Below are positions 50,393 to 61,499 of a stretch of DNA of 64,000 nucleotides, one piece after another (position 1 is the first letter of the stretch; every line of letters starts with the position of its first letter). Origin of the DNA: Sphagnum compactum (lineage: Eukaryota > Bryophyta > Sphagnopsida > Sphagnales). The stretch lies in assembly GCA_965153455.1 (NCBI GenBank), contig OZ234498.1, forward strand, positions 19,468,001-19,532,000, written 5' to 3'. The notes below the pieces were generated by a model. The model was given only the letters and a program-made list of their open reading frames with translations, did no database searches and was not told where the DNA came from. The translations under genes and the position numbers were made by a program.

Positions 50393-50588
50393 AAGAAGTT
50401 TGATTGTACAATCTGGGCAGGCAGGTTGGTCCAATCCCCCTATGAAGCACGTTACTTCATTGGACACATAGGTAAACAAAACTACCACATAAGAAGTTTG
50501 TCTACATGAATTGGGTAGGGACATTGGTTTAATCCCCAGGTAAAACAAGTTGCTTCATGGCACACACATAGGCAAACAAAAACAAAGC
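50393..50588. repeat. Direct duplication of a unit of about 95 bp
   Basis: Units 50393-50484 and 50491-50588 share AAGAAGTTTG, a GGGCAGG/GGGTAGG block, TTGGT followed by AATCCCC, GTTACTTCAT/GTTGCTTCAT and ACATAGG followed by AAACAAAA. Diverged tandem duplication with no coding content. It lies a few hundred bases beyond the kinase stop codon. Confidence 0.55.
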
Positions 50589-50957
50589 TAAGTGTACAAC
50601 AGAAAGTATACAAACAGCGACAGAAGAAGCACAATTGTGTTTTTTTATGACATGGTTAAAGAGTTGAATCAGTTTGATTAGTGTATGTCAATCATGAGAG
50701 GATCATTCACTCTTCATGACCGAAAAAAATTTGAGCCACGACCCATAAATCCCCCATCTTCATTCAGGAAGAATGCAAAAGGATTGGGTGCTTACTGCAA
50801 CTACCTATGCTGTACTGGCCCAAACTCTCCATTTGTTTCAATAGGCTATGAACAGTGTCCTGTACATCAAAGTGACAATTTGTAACAAAACTATAGTCTT
50901 CAAGAAGACTATTGTCCAGAGACTAAAGTCTTGAATTTACTTCTTGCTACAATGAGA

Positions 50958-52931
50958 CTAGAAATATTCAATCATCTTGATAGACTCTGGATGATCCCTT
51001 TTCATTTGCATCAAGACTTGGTTCATGCCATTGACTACTGACCTGTTTTCCTGCTTTGAAGAAGAAATTTGCTTGTGGCCATCAAATTGCATCCAAAATT
51101 TCCCACTGCGGGATATAGAATCTTCTGTCCCCGACTTCACAAACTCTGACCCGCTCCAGCTCTGGGAGCTTGTGATCATATAAGGTTCCGACTCTTCTGA
51201 CTGCTTTTGTGTTGAGACATGCAGGTCGGGACCAGATTCCAAGTCTGGCATTGCTGCTAGTGGAGTTTGCTCCTCCTGACATTGTGAGGTATCCGGATCT
51301 GCACCTTCCTGGAGCTTTTGGGTCAAGACAACTTTTCTGTACGTTGATAGATCTCCAAAAGTTTCCCTCTGCATTTGCTCTTGCTCAACTTCTCCAGCTG
51401 ACTTCTCAGCATGTGCATGACGTGCAGACCGAGCCAAGTTGTTTCTCTCAACTTCTTCTGCATCGATCTCCGCAACCATAAGCTGGGGAGGAACATAAGG
51501 AGGCCGACAAATAAACTGCAGCGAATCCCATTGCACACCGGAGAAAAATGGGTGGTTCTTAATCTCATCTGCGCCATTAGTACCTAGCCTCTGTGTAGGA
51601 TCCTTCTCCAGGAGCTTCTGAAGGAGATCCTTCAACGGAGACATTGGGCCGGGAATTTCAGGATCCTTGGTGAGTATGTTGTAGATAATCTCTTTCCTGC
51701 CACCATTCTCACTTCTGAAGGGTGTCTTTCCGTACACCATCTCATACAAGAAGATTCCCAAAGTCCACCAGTCGACTTGCCAGCTATGGCCGCTTCCCAA
51801 AACGACCTCAGGAGCCAGATACTCAACGGTTCCTACAAAGGAGTTCGACCTAGGTTCCGTTTCTCCTCCCTTTTGCGGATTCCTCGCTTCTGCTACAGGA
51901 GTGACACGAGAAGGAATACTATTGTCGCCTTTTTTCGGAGCTCTCAGCTTTCCGTATCTACCTTCAGCAGCAGCACCGCAAACGAACAACGACTTGATCT
52001 GCAGGCTAGCTGATCGCTGCTGCTTCTTTTTCTCCGGCACGAGTCGCACCTCCTCCTTCACAAAATGCTCCCGTTCCGACAGACGCAGGGAGAGATCGAA
52101 ATCGGTAAGCATAATATGACCGTCAGCTTGAACGAGTACGTTCTCTGGTTTCAGGTCCCTGTAGACAATTCCCCTCTTGTGCAGATATTCCACAGCTAGA
52201 ATGACCTCTGCGGCGTAAAACCTGCATGTCCATGCATCGTGATGTCTAAGAATCTCGCGACGAGGTCTCTACAGAAGCAAGGAGAGCAAATTAAGAGCCA
52301 CAAACATGCGCATGATGAAGCATTCTAAGTGTCATGGAAAGAAGGCAGACAGAGCTGCTGAGAATTCAAGAGATAGAATGCTCACATACCGAGCAGTGGA
52401 CACAGAGAAGATCTTCTCGGATTGTCGCTGTCTCAACACGTTCAAGTCTCCGCCGGTACAGTAGTCCATGACCAGGAACGAATGCTTCTCGCTCTCGAAA
52501 CTTGTGAACAGCGAAGGAAGGAATGGATGCTGCTGCTGCTGAAGCGACGTGAGGATGTTCCTCTCGGTCTGCGCCCTGACGATCGCCTTCTTGGATATCA
52601 ACGTCTCCTTCTTCATCACCTTCATCGCGTACGGCGTGTTGGTGCTCTTGTGTACCACCAAGAACACCGTCCCCATGTCTCCATTGCCGACCGCCTTCAC
52701 TGGCCTGAAATCCTGCACGCACAATTGCTGCTCATTGTCTCCGTGTATACGATCTGCATCTGCTGCATGAGGCGGCGGCGGCGCCATACTTTCGCGAAGT
52801 CTATACTTACCAAGCGAAAGCGCTTCTCCTCTCAGAATCCAACGACGAGTCTCCCAAGCTGATAGTCTCTCCGCTTGTCTCTCTATTTGCGGAAATTTAA
52901 CGACGTCGCCAGTACGAGTTTCGAAATTCAA
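50958..52931 (-). CDS. AGC-VIII serine/threonine protein kinase, two exons
   Basis: Exons 52931-52390 and 52221-50958 join in frame (FSVSTA, then a split Arg, then FYAAEVIL) to 601 residues. Seen, numbered from the first Met: glycine loop GNGDMGTVF (82-90), catalytic Lys104 in [16 protein letters not shown] (201-208), DFD (221-223) in place of DFG, which marks the plant AGC-VIII group, then an insertion of about 85 residues before [16 protein letters not shown], and [20 protein letters not shown]. After the kinase domain comes an acidic, Gln/Ser-rich tail of about 150 residues ending IEYF, similar to the C-terminal hydrophobic PDK1-docking motif of this group. Members (D6PK, PINOID/WAG, UCN, phototropin relatives) act in auxin transport and growth signalling; which one this is cannot be told. 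The start may instead be Met49 (52787), because the first 48 residues contain a consensus donor GTAAGTATAG. Confidence 0.9.
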
Positions 52932-53785
52932 ACAAGAGCTTCTGTATTCTAATGGATCTGTATGTTATGAAGCTGGCGTCCTCTTGCCGGGCAACGCCCA
53001 TTCACGTAGAAATCTTACTTCAACTTTCTCTTGTCTGGAACCAGGAAAACAACCTGCATCAGGTCCTCAACGTCACAAAAATCTTCCGAGGAAGAAACAG
53101 TAACGTCTGACGCTTCGAAATAGATCAACAACCGCAATATTATGCACTTCAAAGACTTGCGTATTCATGATCCTCTGTACAGCTTCCGCGACCTGAGTAC
53201 TGAAATTATGTGCAATTTCTCCCTCAACAACAACAAAATATCCTGCTCCAAATTTCAAGCTCCAAACTCTGCTGCTCCTGGATCTTGATTCTTTCCCTCT
53301 CTGCCATGAGAGCAGCATTTAGCAAGCAATACTGACACACGGAAATCGAAGAAATACTTACATAACTTCATATCTGAGAGTCTTTGTTTCCGGTTATTTT
53401 GTTCTGACGCACATCATGGCTACTTCTTGCCCGTCATATAGCGGCACGGAGCACAGAATCCCAAAAAAAGTCGAAAAAAGCCGCGGCGATCAAGGAGGGA
53501 AGCAACAGGGACGGGTCCGCTGGGCTCCAGCAACGACATCGCAAATCTCCTTCCACTCTCTCTCTCTCTCTCTCTCTCTCGCGCGCGGCCGCGCCTCAGC
53601 TAATCACTGAAAATCACACACTAATCCGGAAACCAAGACTCACTAACAACTTACTAATCAAGGCAACGAGACGTGTTACCTACCAATCCGCATGGAACCT
53701 TCAACGCATAAGCTCTAAATCTCACTAATCAACGTACTAACACATCACTAATCGTTACCACCAATTCTCGCTTGCTGGAAACTTG
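52932..53785 (-). promoter_or_regulatory. Upstream region of the AGC kinase
   Basis: Probable promoter and leader. It contains an 81-codon minus-strand ORF (53318-53073) upstream of the kinase start, which would be a uORF if the leader reaches that far, and a CT repeat followed by GCGCGCGGCCGCGC (53561-53594). No TATA box was fixed. Confidence 0.35.
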
Positions 53786-53993
53786 AAGCGGTACATTTTT
53801 AAGGAATTTTTGTTTTGAAGCCAAAATGGCGATCATCCCTAGGAAGAAGTAGAAGAAGTGGCTATCTTCCCTGGGAAGTTTTAGCCAAACCTGGCTATAA
53901 ACCAAAAATGAAGTGCAAATCTTTAGTCATCCTTTAATATTTTTGGCTATACACTGAAAACCAAATATAGAAATCTGACAATTTTTACTATTA
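53786..53993 (-). repeat. Repeat family C, dispersed copy
   Basis: Reverse complement matches the array at 23.2-23.9 kb: ATTTCTATATTTGGTTTTCA, then GGATGACTAAAGATTTG, GGCTAAAACTTCC, a first sub-repeat with ATAGCCACTTCTTC, a second with GGGATGATCGCCATTTTGGC, and CAAAACAAAAATTC. As at PFK, it sits on the 5' side of a gene, here about 850 bases upstream of the kinase start and in transcription orientation. Confidence 0.65.
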
Positions 53994-54178
53994 TACAAGA
54001 CCTTTTAGTTTTTTTTTTTACCCACTGTGTTTTTACTTTAGTGATTTAATTGGGCAATTCCAGTTGATGGACGGTGGAGATCTGTTGGTAGTTGAAATAC
54101 TTACATTCCTTGATGAGTTGAGTATTGCTCAGGAGCAGTGTTTTCAAAACGAAGATTTCCAAACTTATTAGAGTTTTC

Positions 54179-54468
54179 GTTAAAGTCAGGAAAACACAGC
54201 ACCAGAACCCTCAGTTTGGTCCAAAACCGGGTGAGATTAAAAAAAAACCTGCAAAAATGTACAGTAGCTTTCAGTGGCGTGAAACTCCTCAGAAATGCAC
54301 CCTTTTTTGTGATAAACTGAGTTTCATCCTGTTTTGATCCCCTCTTTCTTTTTTCCTGAGCGCCTATATTTTCACTGCTCCTACCTGTACAACTACTATA
54401 ATTACCTCGAACCTTGTGCATTATATGATTAACCCAGATTTAATAAAACTTCCCTACTTTGCTGACTT
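54179..54468 (+). repeat. Repeat family B, copy 3
   Basis: Shared blocks: AAAGTCAGGAAAA, CTCAGTTTGGTCC, GGGTGAGATT, GAGTTTCATCCTGTTTTGAT, TTTTTTCCTGAGCGCC, GCTCCTACCTGTA, CCTCGAACCTTGTGCATTAT and AGATTTAATAAAA with TACTTT, which is also the outer end of copy 1. It lies about 200 bases from the family C copy. Confidence 0.65.
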
Positions 54469-57017
54469 CACTCAAAGAGTGGATAGCGGGGGGGGTGAAA
54501 GGACGCCCAAAGACAGGGTGAAGACAGGGCGACTTTATGGAAAACTCTATTTTATTGTATTTTTTACGACCTAACAAGGATGTTAAATCATTGTTGTCAT
54601 TTGGAATCCACAATTTCATCTGAAATTGCCAATGGTGTTCTGTATCTTTTATCTTAACCATTTAAAATGGATATTTTATCTGCAAATCTTTTTCATTTGG
54701 AGTTTGGGTGGCAGCCTACTGTTGGTTTGTTGTATGGTTCCCCCTTTTTTGGGGGCAAAAGAATGGGATTAAAATAATTTATACATGAAACGGTGGGTGG
54801 GTGATTCCGTGCTACAAAGTTCAGGGCCCAAGTTTGTTTTTGGAAAGTTTGGTGGAAGCAACCAACTCTTTTCTTTCAGAACGTGCCCTGAAAAGTCACC
54901 GCCCTTGCCGTGACCAACAAGATCTGCAAGACATATCTATCTTGCCATGCGAAGTAGTTGGTTTTGTGGTCTTGTGTATATTCAAGGTATTGCCTTAATA
55001 TAAAGGGCAACTTCAACACATGTCTTGGGACCAAATTTTACTTCATTTTGAACATTTCATGTCCAAAAAAGTAATATTCCTGGATACTCCACATGATTCT
55101 CTACATTCCTACTAGTTTGAACCTCGTGCCTAATGCACAGGTGTGTTATTTCAACAATGTTTGGTTCATGTTTTAGTTTTTTTTTTTAACTTTTATCTTT
55201 TTTGTTATTTATTTTTATGTGTTTTCTGTTTTTATTATTATTTTGTATAATAAAAATAAAGTGTTTCTTTTTCACTTTTTGTATTTTTGTTTATTTAGAA
55301 CTAACCTTGACCTCTAGACGAGTGGTACTAAACATATTACGAGCTTTTCAGTAGGCTTGGTGCCCTTTCAACCAAGCAAACTTTAGTGTGACAAGTTGAG
55401 GAAGGTAACCAATGTTGGTAGTTGGCGCCTTTAAAGCAGCTCCACAAGGAGAAATTTCTTTACTATAGTTCAAAGGCATCTTATATCTGTGGAATATTGT
55501 ACCTCCAGAACAAATGTTCAGCATCAAATAATTCTCAAGAGGGCAAGTCCAAAAAAAAATTAAAAAGAATTCTGACCTAATGCTTTTACTTGCACCTTTA
55601 GAGTATTATTATATGGAGGAGTTGTATCCAAATGAGCTTATTGTATGGGGCCACAGTGAACCAGCACCCACCAGCACACTATGAAGGTTGAAATGGTAAG
55701 TGGTCAAGAAACAGTTTTCTGTGTTGGGTTCCCTAGCTAACTATGGTGGTTAGCTCAGTTGCTTTATTTTCTACCTACTAACAACTCACAAGCAGGTTTG
55801 TTTACAGGTGAGACACATGACCCTCGGCCCACCACCTTGGGGCTTTACTATACACTTGAAACTCGAAAGCATCCCCATTGACTGCTACTATTTCTTTTAA
55901 GCCATTCCATCCAACCACTAAACTCCATCACAAACATGAACGAAACTCTTTCATACGAGACTATTATGTGATGGGAAAAAAAACCAAAGAAAAGGGTATA
56001 CAAATTCTTTGAATCAATTTACAGTAATATATATAACTTTCCAAATTTTACAACAAAAGAGTACCTCCATACAAAAGTGCATCAGATGCAAACTAATATT
56101 CACGAAGAGAAGGGTACGCAAAATCTATTATCAATCTATGAGAATCTGCAATTTCCAAAGTTTACAACAAGAACGTGCATGCATCACAAATCAATCAAAC
56201 TAGAAGGATGAGTTCCAAAGAAAGGAGACCTCAGACAAATGCATGGGAAAAAAAATCCAAGAAATGGGTCCTCATTCAGAAGTTTCACTATTGTAGTAGT
56301 GATGTCTGAAACCCTAATTTAAAACTTCCACAGCAGTATTTACCATATCCTTCTTGTACATGGGCATGCTACCCTCTCCTCAATTCTGCCCTTGAGAAGA
56401 ATAAACAGATAGTTGGACACTGTTGGCTGGCACTCCTCAGTACTTGAGAAACTTTCATGCTAATATAGGGCGCACTGTCAATTCTCCTGGAATAAGATTC
56501 ATGCTCTAAGCAAAAGACAAAAAGGTCACACACCACCCATGTGAGCTGCAGCTTGCTCACTCAAAGTAGAACCTTTTTAACAGCCATGTCAACACACAAA
56601 CCCCTAACACAGTGAATACAGAAAACAATAGTATGCATTACTTTTTAACAAAGTACTGATGTCTAGTGGCTATGCAAAGAAGCAAACTCAAGAAGAAGAA
56701 TCCTGCAATGCCCGCTGAAAAAAATGAGCGTGATGGAATATATTCACCTGTGGGCTACTGGCTCCTTTCCAGAGGTATACTCTTGCCAACTCCCACATGC
56801 GCCCCATCCCCTTGTTTGCACATGTCAGTTGATTGGTCACGCCAGTGACCAGTATAACATCCAGCATGGGGTATGAGAAGTTGAAAGGGATGAAGGGATG
56901 ACCAACAGCTTCTTGCCTGAAGCTGACTAGTCCAAAGAAATAGCAGACTTCACCAGTTCTATTTGCTTAACTTCAGGCAGAACACAATTGCAAATGTAAG
57001 CAAAAATTTATGCTCAC
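54469..57017. other. Intergenic, no recognised gene
   Basis: 54469-56300 shows nothing recognisable. 56640-57017 may hold 3' exons of the unknown minus-strand gene: one frame reads AGIAGFFFLSLLLCIATRHQ followed by YFVKK and a stop (near 56730-56640), a hydrophobic tail after a good acceptor, but the joining phase could not be reconciled. Confidence 0.3.
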
Positions 57018-58396
57018 TGTCACCAGGATCATAATCATAGCCAGTGCTTGATCAATGTTTGGTCTTGTGACAGGGCGCACAACAAGATTACCATACTTGA
57101 TGACAAGTGCACTCCCAAGATCACCCACTGCCCCAGTTGCTGCACATCTTCCTGCACAAAAGGAAAAATGTATTCTCCAAGAGTGCTATAAATCATGCAT
57201 CTATACATGCACAGACAAATATCAAGAAAGGACATGGGCCCTGATCTAACATTCACAATCTACACAACAAAAGCTGCTCTGGAAAAAATGCATCGTTATA
57301 GCAATGTAGGAAAGAAATGTAGTGTACCCCTCTTAGGACTGTGCCCAACAGAATGTTTGCAGAAGAGGAGTAGAGTTTCTATGTGAAAAAGAGGTACCAA
57401 AGTTTTGGTACTAGACCCTACTTCTACCCCTTTGTGTCAATGTTCTCAGTATGATCCTCGCCAATGTTGGGTCTAGACTGTATATACCATTAGGAAGATA
57501 GAGTGTACCCATCTGACTTCTTAGGATTGTGCCCAGTTGAAAATATATTCAACAGAATGGATGCTGTTTTCTATCATCAAGCAATAGTTTGGTAATCTGG
57601 CTCTCATTTGATCAATGTTGGTTTTAGACAAATGCTTATTACTGTCCCCTAAGCATAATGCTGCTATCCAATGTTGTAAAGCATTCTATCTAGAGAATAA
57701 TGGTTCATGTTTCACAGTTATCAGTGCTGGATATGAGCAGTACTTTGATGGAGGAAACCTTGAGAGAAAACAATCCAAGACTGCAGACAGGATAAGGGAT
57801 GAACATCACCAACCTGCTTCTATCGTCAACTGCTATTTTCACCAGAAAAATAAGCCTCCTGCAGCTCCGAAGTAAAACTGCCTACCAGTTGCAATTTGTG
57901 ATCTCATCTCTCGATTGATGCAATGCTGTAAAGCATTCTATAGAGCACGGGTTCATGTTTCACAGTTATCAGTGTTTTGTGAAGCAGCACTTCAACTCCT
58001 ATTTTCACAAGAAAAAATAGCCTCCTGCAGCAGCCAAGAAAAACTGCCTATCGGTTGCAATTTCCAATCTCCTCATCTTTCCTGCAAAAATCCAAACACG
58101 CATACAAAGTGAGTGTAGCGCCAACACACGGCTTGACGAAAACAAGCTTCAAATTGTACAATCGGGGTTGACAATTGCAGGAAAACTCGAATCTGAAACT
58201 CGCAAAGAAAGATTACACTAGCAGCCATGATTTGCAAGGAGGCAACCTGCAACGCGACATGACCTGATGATGCATGATACTTTAAAGACAAGTGATACGA
58301 AAACCGCAGCTTACCAAGAGCAATAACCTCAGATCCTTTTCTCTCCTTCAAGTTTGATAGCTCTTCCAGCAGCAGAGTAAATTTTTTGCAGAAAAT
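57018..58396 (-). CDS. Unrecognised gene, two internal exons
   Basis: Two minus-strand exons, 58396-58315 and 57151-57018, are framed by good splice sites (CTTG|GTAAGC, TTTTGTGCAG|GA, ACA|GTGAGC) and match in phase. The joined peptide of 72 residues contains FTLLLEELSNLKERKGSEVI, then ALGRCAATGAVGDLGSALVI, KYGNLVVRPVTRPNIDQALA and MIMILVT. The glycine-rich and hydrophobic parts suggest a small membrane or organelle protein. Further exons are missing: the 5' end may be the GC-rich Ala/Met-rich region at 58.5-58.8 kb, and the 3' end may be near 56.6-56.9 kb. I do not recognise the family. A chance or decayed gene remains possible, although phase match and splice quality argue against it. Confidence 0.4.
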
Positions 58397-58560
58397 CTGC
58401 TGCATAAACAGCATGCATGCTGCTCAATATGCCAGCGTCCCTCCTCCTCCTGGTACACTTCTGGAAGGCCATCGTCACTGCAAAGTGTCGGCTAGAACTT
58501 CCTCAAGAACTACGATTCTCCATCGACAAACGACACGTCCCTGCGTGTAGAGCTTGCAGG

Positions 58561-58800
58561 CACAGGAACAAGAAGAGCGGGAGGAGCATTACCAACGCCA
58601 TCGCACCTGCCGCACCAGAAAACGCCATGGCCATCGCAAGCACCTGCCGCCATAGAGAACGCCGTCGCCATCGCAAGCCCTGCCGCACTACACAACGCCG
58701 TCGCCATCGCCATAGCAGGCACCGCCGCACTAGAGAGCGCCATCGCCATCGCCATCGCACGCACACTGCCGCACGCGCCATCGCCATAGGAAACACGTGG
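58561..58800 (-). repeat. GC-rich coding-like repeat, possible transit peptide
   Basis: A GC-rich island in AT-rich DNA made of five units of 36-46 bases, starting near 58606, 58643, 58679, 58720 and 58766. Each unit begins with a CTGCCGC-like block (CACCGCCGC in one) and, in most units, carries GCCATCGC or GCCGTCGCC. On the minus strand one frame gives repeats of about 12 residues (ALSSAAVPAMAMAT, ALCSAAGLAMAT, AFSMAAGACDG), Ala/Ser/Met-rich and without acidic residues in the first two units, as in plastid or mitochondrial targeting sequences. It could be the first exon of the gene at 57018-58396, but the donor and frame are ambiguous. An ACACGTGGC (G-box/ABRE-like) lies at 58793-58801. Confidence 0.45.
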
Positions 58801-59330
58801 CGCAGTAGAGAGAAAACCAGGTTGGCCAAGCGTCTATCTCTTCTCTAGTCCAGTTTTGGGCGAGAGGACAAGCCACGTACACGCCAGCTAGGACTATTGG
58901 AGTAACTATTATTGGTTACTCTCTCTAGTCCATAAAGAGTTAGTATTAGCTGGCATTTGCCAACGTGTGGGGGCTCAGTGAATTCTTCTTGGTGTGAATG
59001 GGGAGTATATTTTAGCCAGGAGCTACGTCCTCCTCGCTTTGCCACAAGCAATCAATAACTCTGGGACGTGGCGTAGGCGAGGCAAAACCCTGGTCAGGAC
59101 TATTGTTGGGTCGTTACTAGAAGAACAGAACCCCCCCCCCATTCATGCCCATGGTTCTCCAAAACAAATCAAAGATCCGGTTCTAGTATATAACCATTGG
59201 TTCTCAAACTTTTGAAAATTAGATATTTATACCAGTGTTGTGCAGGTACTTGTTGATTTTGGTTTCGGGTAGGATACACTACCCCGACTTTGACCTTCAT
59301 TTGAATTCCCAGATGTAAACTCGAACCTAA
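58801..59330. other. Possible promoter of the minus-strand gene
   Basis: No gene recognised. Contains further ACGT cores (GCCACGTAC near 58871, GACGTGGCG near 59074) that could be bZIP sites, and a C-run near 59132. Confidence 0.3.
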
Positions 59331-59332
59331 GA

Positions 59333-59605
59333 CTTGATCTGGGTTGGATTTGGGTTTAAACCCAAAACCTAATGACCGTTAGCATTTTAGACACGTGAAA
59401 AAAAAAAACTCTTGGATTTGGGTTTCAACCCAAAACCTAATGATCGTTAGTATTTTAGACACATGAAAAAAACCCTTGGATTTGGGTTTAAACCCAAAAC
59501 CTAATGACCGTTAGTATTTTAGACACATGAAAAAAACCCTTGGATTTGGGTTTAAACCCAAAACCTAATGACTATTATTATTTTAAACACGTGAAGACCC
59601 TAATT
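59333..59605. repeat. Tandem repeat, about 4 units of 64-68 bp
   Basis: Units contain TTGGGTTTAAACCCAA (a 16-base perfect palindrome), AAACCTAATGACCGTTAGTA and TTTTAGACACATGAAAAAAA. The period is 64 between the best two units and 68 where an A-run is longer; the first and last units are diverged. No coding content. Confidence 0.8.
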
Positions 59606-59899
59606 TGGGAGGGTTTTTCTTTCTCACAATAGTTTCGGTATTTCTAAGTTTGGGTTAGAGGTTAGTCTTTTTTATTTGCTATGCTTCGCCACCATTCTTC
59701 TTGGGCATGAAGTTTGCTTTCTAATGTTTGTCTTCTCCATGGTGGTGTTATAATTTTTTGCAATCTCATGATAAGTTTTTTGCATAATAGAAAACATGTT
59801 CATGTTTAGTTCTATTCCTTCCCTTCTCCTTTCCTCGACAACAATAGGGCTTCCCTCTCTTTTTATGCTCGGTTTTTGTGTGTTAATGTGCCTCTCAGT

Positions 59900-60425
59900 A
59901 GCAATAGCCTTACTCCCACTCCCTTTGTGTGTGTGTGAACATGCTTATCAATAATTGTAACACCCTTTCAACAATATGAGCACACTTCCCCTCTCCCCTT
60001 GTGTGTGTGTGTGAATGTTTTGTCAATAGTAGTGCCTTCAACAATTGTGCTCCTCCTCCCTTCCCCTTGTGTGTGTAAGTGTGCATGTTGAATAACATTA
60101 GTGCCTTCTTAATAACAACGACAAGGAATTAAGGGCCAACAATCACAAGGCTAGTTGCAAGTTGCAAGGTTTTTGTTATGCAATAACAATGAGGAATAAC
60201 ACCCTCTCGATAATAACGATATTCTTCGCCCCTCCCCTTATGTGTGTGGGAATGCAATTCTCAACAACAAAATGTTTTGAATAGCATGCTCCTTCCTCAC
60301 TCCCCTTATGTGTCTAGAACACAATTCTCAACAACAAAATGCTTTGAATAACATGCTCCTTCCTCACTCCCCTTATGGGTGTGCCTATTGAGTAGTAACA
60401 ATGTTTTTTAGCAACATTAAGGCAA
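59900..60425. repeat. Degenerate tandem array with TCCCCTTGTGTGTG blocks
   Basis: A unit of about 65-80 bases is repeated six or seven times: CTCCCCTT(G/A)TGTGTG, a few bases, TCAACAA-type block, and CTCCTTCCTC-type block. The last two units (about 60245-60385) are nearly identical, sharing CAATTCTCAACAACAAAATG and ACATGCTCCTTCCTCACTCC. Flanking 59606-59900 has nothing else. Confidence 0.6.
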
Positions 60426-61480
60426 CTTGCAAGGTCAAAATGTAATAATAATAAAGACAAAAGAGAGGAACAATAAATACAAAATGCAATAACAATAGAG
60501 ATGTTATTTCATGAGCATGTGAACACGAATGTGAAAAGGTGAATGTGAACAACAATGAATATTCTTAATGTATTTCATCCATGTTTTCTAACAAATATAT
60601 TTTCTAACAAATCTTGTTGATGTGGGAAAATATCTTTTAACATGTTCAAATATTTTGCCACATCATCAACATGTTCACATGGCCTATCCACGTGGCACAC
60701 ATTACCCATTTTGTGTCCATGTGGCAATCTCTAATAGTCATTATCATTGGGATGCAACTTGATAAAATCTCTAACACCTCCTTTAATTGCTTTACACATA
60801 TTAGATTTATGACAATATTTGGTAATTGTTTGGATTGTCAACAAGATTTTGTAGCTTTTTGGACTAAATATTGGATGACTTACATGAAAATTTTAAAATA
60901 GTCAGTCCCAATATCACTTTATTTAAACAAATCCATCAAGTTTTCAAGTGCCAATAAGTGTAATAAAATGATGTGGCACCAAAAAAGGTGGAATTGTATA
61001 ATAAGATGTACTTAATAAACATGGATCAATTTTGGGTTTGTTTTTGTGAACTTTCACAAGAGTTATTTATGTTATTCGGTTTTGAATTTTTTTTATTCAT
61101 TTGTAAGCATGTTTAAAAAGAATCTACAACATACTTGTCGAACTCCAACAAATTTGGACTTGTACCCACCTATGGAAAAAAGGTAATTGAAAAGGGTAAA
61201 TGCAAAGTTCCAAGTAGAGGTGGGATATTGGGTATCAAGAAATGAATTGCAGGACTACAAAATTTATGGGATAATAATCAAAATATTTACACCAAATTTT
61301 TTGAGCAACCTCCCACAACCTATTAGAAACAATCCATGGACAATGCACCTAACTAATCAAAATTATAAAACATGTTTTTAGAAGTAGTGTGACTACTTAT
61401 TGGGATTCCAAAACGAGAGAAAATGTTGCCTTGCAGACGCATTCTTGCAAAAGAATTGGCCAAAAAGTGTTTTTGACTTG
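60426..61480. other. Intergenic or decayed transposon DNA
   Basis: AT-rich with no recognisable domain. It probably includes the decayed integrase part or flank of the gypsy relic. Confidence 0.35.
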
Positions 61481-61499
61481 AAAAATGATGTATACAAAT

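Noticed and set aside
59333-60425. CRISPR-like array
   Set aside because: Units are contiguous diverged minisatellites without unique spacers, in a plant nuclear context.
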